Shown here: one piece after another, positions 15,857 to 24,111 of the stretch
Numbering within the stretch: position 1 is the stretch's first letter
Layout of the letters: each line of letters opens with the position of its first letter
DNA from: Clostridia bacterium
Lineage (GTDB): Bacteria > Bacillota > Clostridia > Christensenellales > CAG-1252
Reading direction: 5' to 3'
DNA: 39,340 nt
Assembly (NCBI GenBank): GCA_024685775.1
Contig: JAIKVL010000003.1
Location: 1 to 39,340, forward strand
Position numbers and translations under genes: made by a program
Notes under the pieces: generated by a model
What the model saw: only the letters and a program-made list of their open reading frames with translations
What the model was told of the DNA's origin: nothing
Databases searched by the model: none

Positions 15857-15884
15857 TTATTATTCATTTAATTAAAAATGTCAA
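15857..15884 (-). promoter_or_regulatory. Promoter of the DUF512-der-aminotransferase operon
   Basis: Minus-strand TTGACA (15879-15884) with TAATAA (15857-15862) at 16 bp or AATAAT at 17 bp. The predicted transcription start falls within about 10 nt of the ATG at 15844. The 12-base GAAACGTTTGAC overlaps the -35, as at 11879. Confidence 0.6.
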
Positions 15885-15941
15885 ACGTTTCTTGGGTATA
15901 CTTCGGCGCGCGCGACGCAAACTAAGAGCCGGGAAGAAAAG

Positions 15942-16637
15942 ATGTTACTCGGAGAAATGTGTTTGCTCGTAGCCGCCGTCCTCGTCATGACGGGGCTTGC
16001 GAAAAAGATAACGGCAAGGCTTTATATCAACGATTTCATCGCGACTTTTTCGATCTTTCTGATCGTCCTTTTGAACGTTCGCGGCGGGATCGGGCTCGGG
16101 CGGGGCTACGCTCTGTATCTCGGCGGCGCGCTATCCGTCCTTCTTTCCTTTTACGCGTTTATTCGCAGGACGGAAAAGCCCTCGGACGCGCTCTTCGGGA
16201 TCATCGGATGCCTGACCGAAGCGGGGATCGCGTTTCTTTATACCTACGTTTTTTCTTCCGTATGGGACGCGGGGATGCTTGCCTTTCTCCTTTCGATCCT
16301 TTCCGGCGTCTGGTGCGCGCTCGTTTCGAAAAGGACGTTCGCTTCTTGCCTTTTCTCGGCGAACGTAGGCGGTTTTATCGGGGTCACGCTCTATTTGATT
16401 TTCGTTAAAAAAGGCGGAGAAATCGGCGGAACGTATACGTTTGCCGTTATGTGGATGAGCGCGATCTTCGGGCTTTTGATCCAGCATCTCCTCGCGCTGA
16501 CGATGCGCGCCGTAAACAGCCCGCGCGCCCAAACCTTTTTCGAAGCGGGAGAAATGCGCGAAAACGAAGAAAAATCCGATGAAAACAAGGAAGATCAGTT
16601 CAAATCGTCGGCGGAAGAAAGGCGCAAAAGATCATAA
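15942..16637 (+). CDS. Uncharacterised multi-pass membrane protein
   Basis: A 231-residue protein with about six or seven hydrophobic segments in the first 195 residues (LLVAAVLVMTGLA, FIATFSIFLIVLLNV, LGGALSVLLSFYAFI and further). A charged, Glu/Lys/Arg-rich cytoplasmic tail of about 35 residues ends it. I do not recognise a family. The ATG at 15942 follows GGGAAG. It diverges from DUF512 and its last 43 nt overlap, tail to tail, the end of the glycosyltransferase-like gene on the other strand. No terminator fits between the two, so they may affect each other's 3' ends. Confidence 0.75.
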   Translation: MLLGEMCLLVAAVLVMTGLAKKITARLYINDFIATFSIFLIVLLNVRGGIGLGRGYALYLGGALSVLLSFYAFIRRTEKPSDALFGIIGCLTEAGIAFLYTYVFSSVWDAGMLAFLLSILSGVWCALVSKRTFASCLFSANVGGFIGVTLYLIFVKKGGEIGGTYTFAVMWMSAIFGLLIQHLLALTMRAVNSPRAQTFFEAGEMRENEEKSDENKEDQFKSSAEERRKRS

Positions 16638-17785
16638 AGCAAAGAGCCGCCGCCATAGGTCTTTTCTTTCAAATAATAGTTCTGCTCTCGGTCGATCATT
16701 TCGACGCGCCTTTCGGGGTCGAGGAGCAATTCTTCCACAGCGGCGTAGGTCTCTTCGGGCGTCTTCGCGGGAGTGACGAGCGCGCTGCTGACGAGATAGC
16801 GGAAAATATCGTGTTCGAGGACGGTGATCCCGTCCAAAAGGACGACGGGGATCTTATTGACGAAAGCGGAGAAAATAAAATGCGTGTCGGGAATGGTGAC
16901 GATGACGTCCGCCGCCGCGAAAATCAAAGAATATTCGAGCGTGGATTTGAAGATGACTTCGATCTCCGATTCCTCCGCGATCTTTTTATAATAGCGACGG
17001 ATCGAACCGTTCCCGTACGTTAAGACCAAAAGCGCGAACTTTCTTCTCTCCGAAAGAAGCCTCGCCACCTTATCCTTGATCGTAGCGGTGCAATAATCCC
17101 CTCCGTTTACGACGATCAAAGGGAGATCGCTCGTCAAACCGAGAGCGTTTCTCGCCTGCAACCTCGAAGAAACGGGGCGTTGATCCTCGGAGTACGGCAT
17201 ACCCGAAATGACGATTTTATCGCGATCCACGCCGAAACGCATCAGCGCGTCGCGAAGCATATCGTTTTCGACCATATAAAGATCCACGCCCGTGCGCACG
17301 AACGCGCCCGATAGGGCAAAATCCGAGACGACGGCGACGATCTTTGTGTCGCTTCCAGTAATTTTTCTCGCGAGCAATGTTAATTTCAGGGAATAGGAAT
17401 TCGTCGCGACGATGATCGCCGGGCGGAAACGATTGATGATATTGACGATTCTTCCGATCGCGCTGTTATGACGCTCGGAAAAAGTCAGTTTACCGATTTC
17501 GCCCGAAGTAACGCGCTCCCGCTCTTCCTTGATGCGTGTCTCGTCGCTCTTTTCGCGGATCTTACTGAACCAACTGACGAAAAAGCGCGCGTTTTTCGCG
17601 GAAAATTTCGCGGTTTTCACACGCCAAAAACGGTTGCCGGCGTTCAAATACCCGACGTCGTCCACCGTTATGATATCGCACTCGGGAAAAGAAGAAGCGA
17701 TCGCTTTGTTCAGAGCGTCGCAGATCAACGTGCTTTTCTGCTTATCGTATAAAATAACGAGATGTTTGTTCCACTTGATGCTCAA
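16595..17785 (-). CDS. Glycosyltransferase-like protein (MGDG synthase/GT28-type fold)
   Basis: A 396-residue soluble protein. The N-terminal part carries IIVATNSYSLKLTLLA and VVSDFALSGAFVRTGVDLYMVEN, followed by FGVDRDKIVISGMP, a layout seen in monogalactosyldiacylglycerol synthase/UgtP-type enzymes. The C-terminal part has LIVVNGGDY, VIFKSTLEYSLIFAAADVIVT and IPVVLLDG, like the nucleotide-sugar domain of GT28 enzymes. It may transfer a sugar to a lipid, but key residues are not conserved enough for certainty. The start is TTG at 17785: it overlaps the U32 stop codon (TTGA) and follows AAGGAG at 6 nt. An in-frame GTG at 17812 lacks such a site. Confidence 0.6.
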   Translation of the reverse strand: MSIKWNKHLVILYDKQKSTLICDALNKAIASSFPECDIITVDDVGYLNAGNRFWRVKTAKFSAKNARFFVSWFSKIREKSDETRIKEERERVTSGEIGKLTFSERHNSAIGRIVNIINRFRPAIIVATNSYSLKLTLLARKITGSDTKIVAVVSDFALSGAFVRTGVDLYMVENDMLRDALMRFGVDRDKIVISGMPYSEDQRPVSSRLQARNALGLTSDLPLIVVNGGDYCTATIKDKVARLLSERRKFALLVLTYGNGSIRRYYKKIAEESEIEVIFKSTLEYSLIFAAADVIVTIPDTHFIFSAFVNKIPVVLLDGITVLEHDIFRYLVSSALVTPAKTPEETYAAVEELLLDPERRVEMIDREQNYYLKEKTYGGGSLLYDLLRLSSADDLN

Positions 17786-19008
17786 GACTTTCTCCTTCTC
17801 AGAATATCCCACGCGGACGCCGGCGTCTCCGATTTTATAAACAGTTTTTGCTGAACGAGGCAGGCATCAAGGACCTTTTCGCCTTCTCCGTCGAACATTT
17901 CTTCGACTTTGATCGCGACGGGATCTTTCCCCGGCGACATCAATTCGAGCGTCTCACCTGCGGCGAATCGATTCCTTTGTTCTATTATAACACACTTTTT
18001 TTCAAAATCATAGCCTAAAACTTTGGCTACGAATTCCGCGCCGCCCTTGGATTGCGAATTATCGTACGCGATCGTGTCCGCACTCCCCTTTCCGCCCCGC
18101 ATAAAACCTTCCGTAAATCCGCGATTGGAGCAAAGGTAGAGTTCTTCGTCCCATTCCTTTTCGCAACGATAGCCGCTCGGATTTTTCATCAAAGCGTCGA
18201 GCGCGCGGCGATAGGCGTCCGTGACGGAAGCGACGTAATACGCGGATTTCATTCTGCCTTCAAGCTTGAAAGAATAGACGCCCGCTTTCGCGAGTTCATC
18301 CAAAAAGGTGATGGTTTTGAGATCGTGGCTGTTCAAAATATACGCGCCGCGTTCGTCCTCATCCAAAGAGAGTTCTCTTTCGCTCCTGCCCTTTTCGTGG
18401 ATGACGTACTCCCATCGGCAGGCTTGCACGCATTCTCCTTTATAATTGTCGCGCCCATTCAGATAATTCGAAAGCAGGCAACGCCCGCTGTAACTGATAC
18501 ACATCGCCCCGTGCGCAAAGCACTCGATCTCGACGGAGGGATCCAGCGAATCGCGGATTCTTTTGATTCGATCCGTCGAAAGTTCTCGCGCGAGGACGAT
18601 CCTCGTAACGCCGAGATCGGCGTAAAACGAAGCGGCGTAAGAATTCAGCGTATTCGCTTGCGTGGAGACGTGAACGTCCAACGAGGGAAATTCTTTTCTC
18701 GCGAGAGAAAGGACGCCGAGATCGGAGACGATGATCGCGTCCGCGCCCGCTTCCGAAAGAAAAGCGAGGTACTCTTTGAGCGCGGGAAAGTCCTCGTCGT
18801 AAGCGAAGCAGTTGACCGTAACGTAGCCTTTCTTCCCTTCCTTATGCAAAAGATCGAGAGCAGCTTTGATCTCGTCTTTTTCGAAGTTGCCGGCATAGGC
18901 GCGAAGCCCGAAATTTTTACCCGAAAAATAAACGGCGTCCGCCCCGAAATGAGAGGCGACGCAGAGTTTTTCCATCGTACCGGCGGGAGAAAGCAGTTCG
19001 GTTTCCAT
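17782..19008 (-). CDS. U32 family protein, TrhP-like (tRNA U34 hydroxylation)
   Basis: A 408-residue protein of the U32 'collagenase-like peptidase' family, now linked in several bacteria to prephenate-dependent hydroxylation of wobble uridine in tRNA (TrhP) or 23S rRNA (RlhA). Features are LLSPAGTMEKL at the N-terminus, DAVYFSGKNFGLRA, VHVSTQANTLNS, the U32 signature ECFAHGAMCISYSGRCLLS, and CVQACRWEY with Cys residues for a likely Fe-S cluster. A beta-barrel-like C-terminal domain follows. Length favours the TrhP group over RlhA, which is longer. It lies 3 nt after RNase J, with a weak ribosome site that suggests coupled translation. Confidence 0.9.
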   Translation of the reverse strand: METELLSPAGTMEKLCVASHFGADAVYFSGKNFGLRAYAGNFEKDEIKAALDLLHKEGKKGYVTVNCFAYDEDFPALKEYLAFLSEAGADAIIVSDLGVLSLARKEFPSLDVHVSTQANTLNSYAASFYADLGVTRIVLARELSTDRIKRIRDSLDPSVEIECFAHGAMCISYSGRCLLSNYLNGRDNYKGECVQACRWEYVIHEKGRSERELSLDEDERGAYILNSHDLKTITFLDELAKAGVYSFKLEGRMKSAYYVASVTDAYRRALDALMKNPSGYRCEKEWDEELYLCSNRGFTEGFMRGGKGSADTIAYDNSQSKGGAEFVAKVLGYDFEKKCVIIEQRNRFAAGETLELMSPGKDPVAIKVEEMFDGEGEKVLDACLVQQKLFIKSETPASAWDILRRRKS

Positions 19009-19011
19009 CGG

Positions 19012-20661
19012 TTATTTTTCCACGACGATCGGGACGATCATAGGCGAAGACTGCGAGGATTGATACAGCATTTTCCGAACCGTCCTGCGGATCGTGGATT
19101 TGACCGCTTCGCGGTTGTCGCTGTTGATATACTTCATATTTTTGAGCGCGCCGACGACCTGCTTTTTCATCTCGGCGATCTCCTCTTCCGAAAGAGCCGC
19201 CATACCGCGCGTTATGATCTCGGGTTGCGCGGGGATCTTTCCGTTTTCGACGCTGACGGTCAAAAGAATAATGATAAAGCCGTCCGCCGAAAGCTGCCTG
19301 CGATCCTTGATTACGGGTTCGAGATCGCCGACCGCGTCGCCGTCCACGTAGGAATTCCCGGCTTTGATGCCGTCCAGTTTTTTGAGTCCGTCTTTCGCGA
19401 CTTCGACGCACCAGCCGAGCTCGGGGATCAAGATATTCTCTTTCGGGATCCCCATCGACTGCGCGATGCCCGCGTGAATCTTCAAATGACGGAATTCGCC
19501 GTGCACGGGAATAAAGAATTTCGGGCGAATCAGAGAAAGCATCATTTTGAGCTCTTCCTGATGCGCGTGTCCCGAAGTGTGGACGTCTTCGATCGCGGCG
19601 TAAATGACTTCCGCGCCGAGACGATACAAACTGTTGATCACGTTATAAATGCTCTTCTCGTTTCCGGGGATCGCGCTCGCGGAGATGATGATCGTGTCTT
19701 TGATCCCGACGGTGATCGAGGGATGCTCGCCCGCCGCCATTCTCGTAAGCGCGCTGACCCTCTCGCCCTGCGACCCCGTGCAAATAATGCAGAGTTTCTC
19801 GGGCGGGATCTTTTTCATCGCCGCTTCGTTTACGATCAAGCTGTCGTCGTAATGCAAAAGTTTCAAGGTCTTCCCGAGTTCGACGACTTTGATGACGCTG
19901 CGCCCGCTGAGGATGACTCTTCTGCCGCTCGCCGCCGCGATGTCGAGGATCTGCTGAATGCGGTGCAGATTCGAAGCGAACGTCGCGACGATGATGCGCC
20001 GACCCGAGTTCGCCGCGAAGATCCTCGAAATGCTTTCGCCGACCTTCTTTTCACTGATCGTGTGCCCCGGGCGCTCCGCGTTCGTGGAATCCGAAAGCAT
20101 CAGTTTTACGCCCTTTTTCCCGAGTTCGGCAAGCGCGTAAAAATCCATTTGCTCGTTATCGATCGGCGTATGGTCGATCTTGAAATCGCCCGTGTGGAAA
20201 ATCATGCCCTGCGGCGTGTCGATCGAAAGCGCGAGCGCGCCCGCGATCGAATGACAGACCTTATAGAAACGAATCTTGAAGCAGTCCACGGAGATCTCCG
20301 TCCCGCTGTCCACCGTCTTCATTTTCGCCTTCAATCCGAATTCTTCGATCTTTCCGCGAATGAGTCCGAGCGTCAAGGTCGATCCGAAAATGACGGGAGA
20401 ATCCAAAACCTGCAAAAGATACGGGATCGCTCCGATATGATCCTCGTGACCATGCGTGCAGAGAATCGCCTTTACCTTTTCCTTATTCTCCACGAGATAG
20501 GAAAAATCGGGGATAACGACGTCCACCCCGAGCATTTCCTCGGACGGGAACGTCAGCCCCGCGTCGATAACGATAATGCTGTCGCCGTATTCGATCACGG
20601 TCATATTCTTGCCGATCTCGCCTACGCCGCCCAAAAATCCGATCTTTAATTTTTTAGCCAT
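19012..20661 (-). CDS. rnj: Ribonuclease J
   Basis: A 549-residue metallo-beta-lactamase/beta-CASP nuclease with combined endonuclease and 5'-3' exonuclease activity, central to mRNA turnover in Firmicutes. The metal site is CTHGHEDHIGAIPY. DSTNAERPGHT, the beta-CASP ATFASNLHRIQQI, CTGSQGE and SGHAHQEELKMM follow. A C-terminal domain of about 100 residues ends in a basic segment. Start ATG at 20661 follows AGGAG. It heads the transcript with the U32 and glycosyltransferase-like genes. Only one paralogue is seen here, so J1 and J2 cannot be distinguished. Confidence 0.97.
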   Translation of the reverse strand: MAKKLKIGFLGGVGEIGKNMTVIEYGDSIIVIDAGLTFPSEEMLGVDVVIPDFSYLVENKEKVKAILCTHGHEDHIGAIPYLLQVLDSPVIFGSTLTLGLIRGKIEEFGLKAKMKTVDSGTEISVDCFKIRFYKVCHSIAGALALSIDTPQGMIFHTGDFKIDHTPIDNEQMDFYALAELGKKGVKLMLSDSTNAERPGHTISEKKVGESISRIFAANSGRRIIVATFASNLHRIQQILDIAAASGRRVILSGRSVIKVVELGKTLKLLHYDDSLIVNEAAMKKIPPEKLCIICTGSQGERVSALTRMAAGEHPSITVGIKDTIIISASAIPGNEKSIYNVINSLYRLGAEVIYAAIEDVHTSGHAHQEELKMMLSLIRPKFFIPVHGEFRHLKIHAGIAQSMGIPKENILIPELGWCVEVAKDGLKKLDGIKAGNSYVDGDAVGDLEPVIKDRRQLSADGFIIILLTVSVENGKIPAQPEIITRGMAALSEEEIAEMKKQVVGALKNMKYINSDNREAVKSTIRRTVRKMLYQSSQSSPMIVPIVVEK

Positions 20662-20709
20662 ACCACTCCTAAAATATAAAAACGCCTTACGCGATTAGTT
20701 GCTTACAGT

Positions 20710-20738
20710 ATTATAGACCATATCTTTTCTTCCGTCAA
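20710..20738 (-). promoter_or_regulatory. Promoter of the RNase J operon
   Basis: Minus-strand TTGACG (20733-20738), exactly 17 bp, TATAAT (20710-20715); among the best consensus matches in the window. The leader is about 42 nt. Confidence 0.85.
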
Positions 20739-20873
20739 GCCGAACCTTGATCGAAAACGGCGAAAAATATCGAAAGGACGAAGATCGAAGAAGATTCGCG
20801 CGAACGAAAACGGAAGCGGCGCGGCGAATAAAAAATCAAGTCGGGATCATACTACGCGCAAAGGAGGAAAGAT

Positions 20874-21575
20874 ATGAAAGCAGTAATTATGGCGGGCGGA
20901 AAAGGAACGCGCCTCGCGCCTTTAACCGACCACACCCCGAAACCCCTTATGCCCATCATCGACAAACCGATCCTGCAATACATCATCGAACTGCTGAAAA
21001 AGCACGGGATCTACGAGATTTCCCTATCGCTCGGCTATATGGCGGGCAAGATCGTGGAGACCTTCGGCAACGGAAAAGACCTCGGCGTCAAACTTCGCTA
21101 TTCGATCGAAAAAGAGCCGCTCGGGACGGCGGGCGGCGTAAAAGCCGCGGCGGAAGGGTTCGACGACGACTTCCTCGTCATTTCGGGCGACGCGTTCACC
21201 GATTTCGATCTTTCCGATCTGATCTCCTTTCATAAAAGCCACGGAAAACTCGTGACGATCGCCGCCGCCGAAGTCAAGGACCCGACCGCGTTCGGCGTCA
21301 TGCTTTTGAACGGCGCGGGGAAAGTCCGCTCTTTTATCGAAAAGCCTCGCGAACCGATCAGCCGCATCGCGTCCACGGGGATCTACGTTATGCGCAACGA
21401 GATCCTGAAAAAGATCCCCGACGGTTTTTGCGATTTCGCGAGAGACGTTTTCCCGAAACTCGCGGGGCAGATCTACGCGAAAGTCATGAACGGCTACTGG
21501 TCGGACATCGGGACGCTTCTATCCTATTACGAGACGAATTATCACGTCGCTTCCGTCTCCGCGGTGACGGTCTGA
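20874..21575 (+). CDS. Sugar-nucleotidyltransferase (NDP-sugar pyrophosphorylase)
   Basis: A 233-residue cytoplasmic enzyme that joins a sugar 1-phosphate to a nucleoside triphosphate. It opens with AVIMAGGKGTRLAPLT (nucleotide-binding GGKGTR at residues 8-13) and PKPLMPI, then has EKEPLGTAGGV and ISGDAFTDFD (metal-binding Asp), FIEKP and STGIYV. It lacks the C-terminal left-handed helix of GlmU-type enzymes, so it resembles ManC-like or RmlA-like short forms and HddC-type proteins. Start ATG follows AGGAGG. The gene is alone between RNase J and serC, ended by a terminator. The sugar is not determinable; envelope glycan synthesis is likely. Confidence 0.9.
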   Translation: MKAVIMAGGKGTRLAPLTDHTPKPLMPIIDKPILQYIIELLKKHGIYEISLSLGYMAGKIVETFGNGKDLGVKLRYSIEKEPLGTAGGVKAAAEGFDDDFLVISGDAFTDFDLSDLISFHKSHGKLVTIAAAEVKDPTAFGVMLLNGAGKVRSFIEKPREPISRIASTGIYVMRNEILKKIPDGFCDFARDVFPKLAGQIYAKVMNGYWSDIGTLLSYYETNYHVASVSAVTV

Positions 21576-21584
21576 ACGCTTTCG

Positions 21585-21610
21585 CTCCCTTTCTCGGAAG
21601 GGAGTTTTTT
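21585..21610 (+). terminator. Terminator of the nucleotidyltransferase gene
   Basis: CTCCCTT (21585-21591) pairs with AAGGGAG (21598-21604), followed by six T residues, 9 bp past the stop codon. Confidence 0.85.
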
Positions 21611-21716
21611 CTTATTTCGAGCCCCGCTCGGAACGAATTTCGAGAGCATAAGTCGCGCTATAAATGCCGATAAACGATTTTTATGGAAAATGTAAACAAA
21701 ACGTTTCGGCGTTTAG

Positions 21717-21745
21717 TTGCCTTTTACCTTGTAAAGAGGTAAAAT
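21717..21745 (+). promoter_or_regulatory. serC-serA promoter with overlapping inverted repeat
   Basis: TTGCCT (21717-21722), 17-bp spacer, TAAAAT (21740-21745). TTTTACC (21722-21728) and GGTAAAA (21738-21744) form a perfect inverted repeat with a 9-bp centre across the spacer and -10, as expected of a repressor operator. AAACGTTT lies just upstream at 21699-21706. Confidence 0.65.
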
Positions 21746-21781
21746 AACAGCGATAAAAAAACTCTAAAAGGAGATTTATAT

Positions 21782-22858
21782 ATGAGAGTTTACAATTTTT
21801 CCGCAGGCCCTTCTATGCTTTTCGAAGACGTTTTGAAGCAAGCGCAAAGTGAGTTTCTGAACTACAACGACAGCGGAATGAGCGTAACCGAAATGAGCCA
21901 CCGCGCCAAAGTTTACGACGCGATCCATACCGAGTGTCTCGCTCTCTTCGCCGAACTTATGAACGTTCCCGAGGATTACCAAGTCCTTCTTCTCCAAGGC
22001 GGCGCGAGTCAACAGTTCGACGCGGTTCCGCTGAACCTCATCTCCGCGACCGGAAAAGCCGATTACGTCGTCACCGGTAACTTTGCGAACCTCGCTTACA
22101 AGCAAGCGAAGAAATACGGCGACATTCGCCTCGCCGCTTCTTCCGAGGATAAGACCTACACCTATATCCCGAAAGTCACGAAGGATTCTTTCAGGAAGGA
22201 CGCGAGCTACGTCCATATCACTTCGAACAACACGATCTTCGGAACGAGATGGAAGGAATTCCCCGAGACCGAGTGCCCGCTCGTCGCGGACGTCAGCAGC
22301 GAAATTTTGAGCCGTGACATCGACGTCAGCAAATTCGGTCTTCTTTACGCCGGCGCGCAAAAGAACATCAGCGCGGCGGGCTTGACCGTCGTCATCGTCA
22401 AAAAGGATCTCATCGGAAAAGAGCTTCCGATCTGCCCGACGATGCTCGCCTACAAGACGCAAGCGGACAAGAACAGCCTTTACAACACCCCGCCGGCATT
22501 CAGCATCTATATCGCGATGCTGACCCTCCGCCACATCAAAGCGATGGGCGGTATCTCCGCGATTAACAAGATCAACGAAGAAAAAGCCGCGATGCTTTAC
22601 GATTTCATCGACAACAGCAAGCTTTATAAGAACTACGTCAACAAAGAAGATCGCTCGATCATGAACGTTCCTTTCGTTACCGGTTCCGAAGAGCTCGACG
22701 CGAAGTTCGTCAAAGAAGCGGCAAACAACGGTCTCGTCTCCATCAAAGGTCACAGACTCGTCGGCGGTATGAGAGCTTCGATTTACAACGCAATGCCCGT
22801 GGAAGGCGTTAAGGCGCTCATCGAGTTCATGAAGAAATTCGAGCTCGAAAACGCATAA
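21782..22858 (+). CDS. serC: Phosphoserine aminotransferase
   Basis: Second step of serine synthesis: converts 3-phosphohydroxypyruvate and glutamate to phosphoserine and 2-oxoglutarate using PLP. The 358-residue protein begins with NFSAGPSMLFEDVL, the family signature, and contains LQGGASQQFDAVPLNL, HITSNNTIFGTRW, VADVSSEILSRDID and AGAQKNISAAG with the PLP lysine at residue 194. HRLVGGMRASIYNAM closes the active site. Start ATG follows AAGGAG. SerA follows after 10 nt. No phosphoserine phosphatase gene is in the window. Confidence 0.98.
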   Translation: MRVYNFSAGPSMLFEDVLKQAQSEFLNYNDSGMSVTEMSHRAKVYDAIHTECLALFAELMNVPEDYQVLLLQGGASQQFDAVPLNLISATGKADYVVTGNFANLAYKQAKKYGDIRLAASSEDKTYTYIPKVTKDSFRKDASYVHITSNNTIFGTRWKEFPETECPLVADVSSEILSRDIDVSKFGLLYAGAQKNISAAGLTVVIVKKDLIGKELPICPTMLAYKTQADKNSLYNTPPAFSIYIAMLTLRHIKAMGGISAINKINEEKAAMLYDFIDNSKLYKNYVNKEDRSIMNVPFVTGSEELDAKFVKEAANNGLVSIKGHRLVGGMRASIYNAMPVEGVKALIEFMKKFELENA

Positions 22859-22868
22859 GGAGAAAACT

Positions 22869-24011
22869 ATGAACGAGATCAAGAAACTGAACCCCATCAG
22901 CGATTTAATTTACGACAATTTGAAAAAAGACGCTTATCGCGTTTCGGACGACGCGGCGGATCCCGTCGGCATCCTCGTTCGCAGCGCGGCGATGCACGAG
23001 TATGAGATCAATCCCTCTCTCGTCGCGGTTGCGCGCGCAGGCGCAGGCGTCAACAATATTCCCCTTCCCAAAATGACGGATAACGGCGTCGTCGTCTTCA
23101 ATACCCCGGGCGCAAACGCGAACGCGGTCAAAGAGCTCGTCGTCCTCGCGCTTCTTCTCTCCTGCCGCGACGTTCTCGGCGGCGTCGCCTTTGCGGGCGG
23201 TTTGAAAGGAAAAGAAGACGCGGCGAAGCAAGTCGAAAGCGGCAAGAAAGCGTTCGTCGGTCCCGAAATTTTCGGAAAGACCCTCGGCGTCATCGGTCTC
23301 GGCGCGATCGGCGCGCTCGTTTCCAAAGCAGCGATCGCTCTCGGAATGAAAGTCGTCGGCTACGATCCCTTCTTCACCGAAGCGAAAGCCAAAGCGATCG
23401 ACGAATCCATCGCCTTTACGACTTCTTTGGACGACATCTACGAAAGCAGCGATTTCATCACGATCCACGTTCCCTTTAACGACGCGACCCGCGGCATGAT
23501 CAATAAAGACGCGATCGCGAAGATGAAGAGCGGCGTGCGCGTCATCAACTGTGCTCGCGCGGAGCTCGTGGACAATGCGGCGATGGTCTCCGCTCTCGAA
23601 GAAGGCAAGGTCAAAAAGTACGTCACCGATTTCCCCGTTCCCGCGGTCATCGGCGTCAGCGATAAGATCATCACGATCCCCCACCTCGGCGCTTCGACTC
23701 CCGAAGCGGAGGATAACTGCGCGGTCATGGCCTCCGCCGAACTCAAAGATTTCATCGAAAACGGCAATATCAAAAACAGCGTGAACTGCCCCGCTCTCAC
23801 CCTCGCCCGCAAAGGCGCGGCGCGCGTCACCCTTCTGACCAAGGAAACGGACGCGGAAGAAAAAGCGGCGAAGATCCTCACCGGTGTTTCTCAAATCGCT
23901 TCCGCGAAACGCGGCGACGTTACCTACGTCATCGCGGACGTCGCCGTCGCTCCCGCTGCCGACGCAGTCGCGTCCCTCGCAAAAGGCGCGCTCAAAGTCA
24001 GAGTTCTTTAA
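22869..24011 (+). CDS. serA: D-3-phosphoglycerate dehydrogenase
   Basis: First step of serine synthesis: NAD-dependent oxidation of 3-phosphoglycerate. The 380-residue protein has the substrate domain with VARAGAGVNNIP and FNTPGANANAVKEL, the Rossmann motif GLGAIG (143-148), VINCARAELVD with the catalytic Arg229, and PHLGAST with His272. The C-terminal part (about 311-380) is a short ACT-like regulatory region, as in compact clostridial SerA, without the extra domain of long forms. The usual ARGG is ARAE here. Placement directly after serC fixes the role. Start ATG follows AAGGAG. Confidence 0.95.
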   Translation: MNEIKKLNPISDLIYDNLKKDAYRVSDDAADPVGILVRSAAMHEYEINPSLVAVARAGAGVNNIPLPKMTDNGVVVFNTPGANANAVKELVVLALLLSCRDVLGGVAFAGGLKGKEDAAKQVESGKKAFVGPEIFGKTLGVIGLGAIGALVSKAAIALGMKVVGYDPFFTEAKAKAIDESIAFTTSLDDIYESSDFITIHVPFNDATRGMINKDAIAKMKSGVRVINCARAELVDNAAMVSALEEGKVKKYVTDFPVPAVIGVSDKIITIPHLGASTPEAEDNCAVMASAELKDFIENGNIKNSVNCPALTLARKGAARVTLLTKETDAEEKAAKILTGVSQIASAKRGDVTYVIADVAVAPAADAVASLAKGALKVRVL

Positions 24012-24029
24012 TCGCGAATATGCAAATGT

Positions 24030-24067
24030 AAAAAAGAAGCGGCGAATTTGATTCGCCGTTTCTTTTT
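24030..24067 (+). terminator. Terminator of serC-serA
   Basis: GGCGAAT-TTG-ATTCGCC (24041-24057) flanked by an A-rich left arm and a T-rich right arm (TTTCTTTTT), so the stem may extend further. It may also act on transcripts from the opposite strand. Confidence 0.88.
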
Positions 24068-24111
24068 ATTCTTTCCTTTTCTTTTTGATTTACCGAACCG
24101 TTGCGCCGATT

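Noticed and set aside
18052-20649. 865-codon open frame on the plus strand
   Set aside because: Antisense to RNase J and the U32 gene, both of which have full family motifs; composition is that of a shadow.
21699-21706. Catabolite (CcpA cre) site before serC
   Set aside because: Only the AAACGTTT core is present; the wider cre consensus is not matched.
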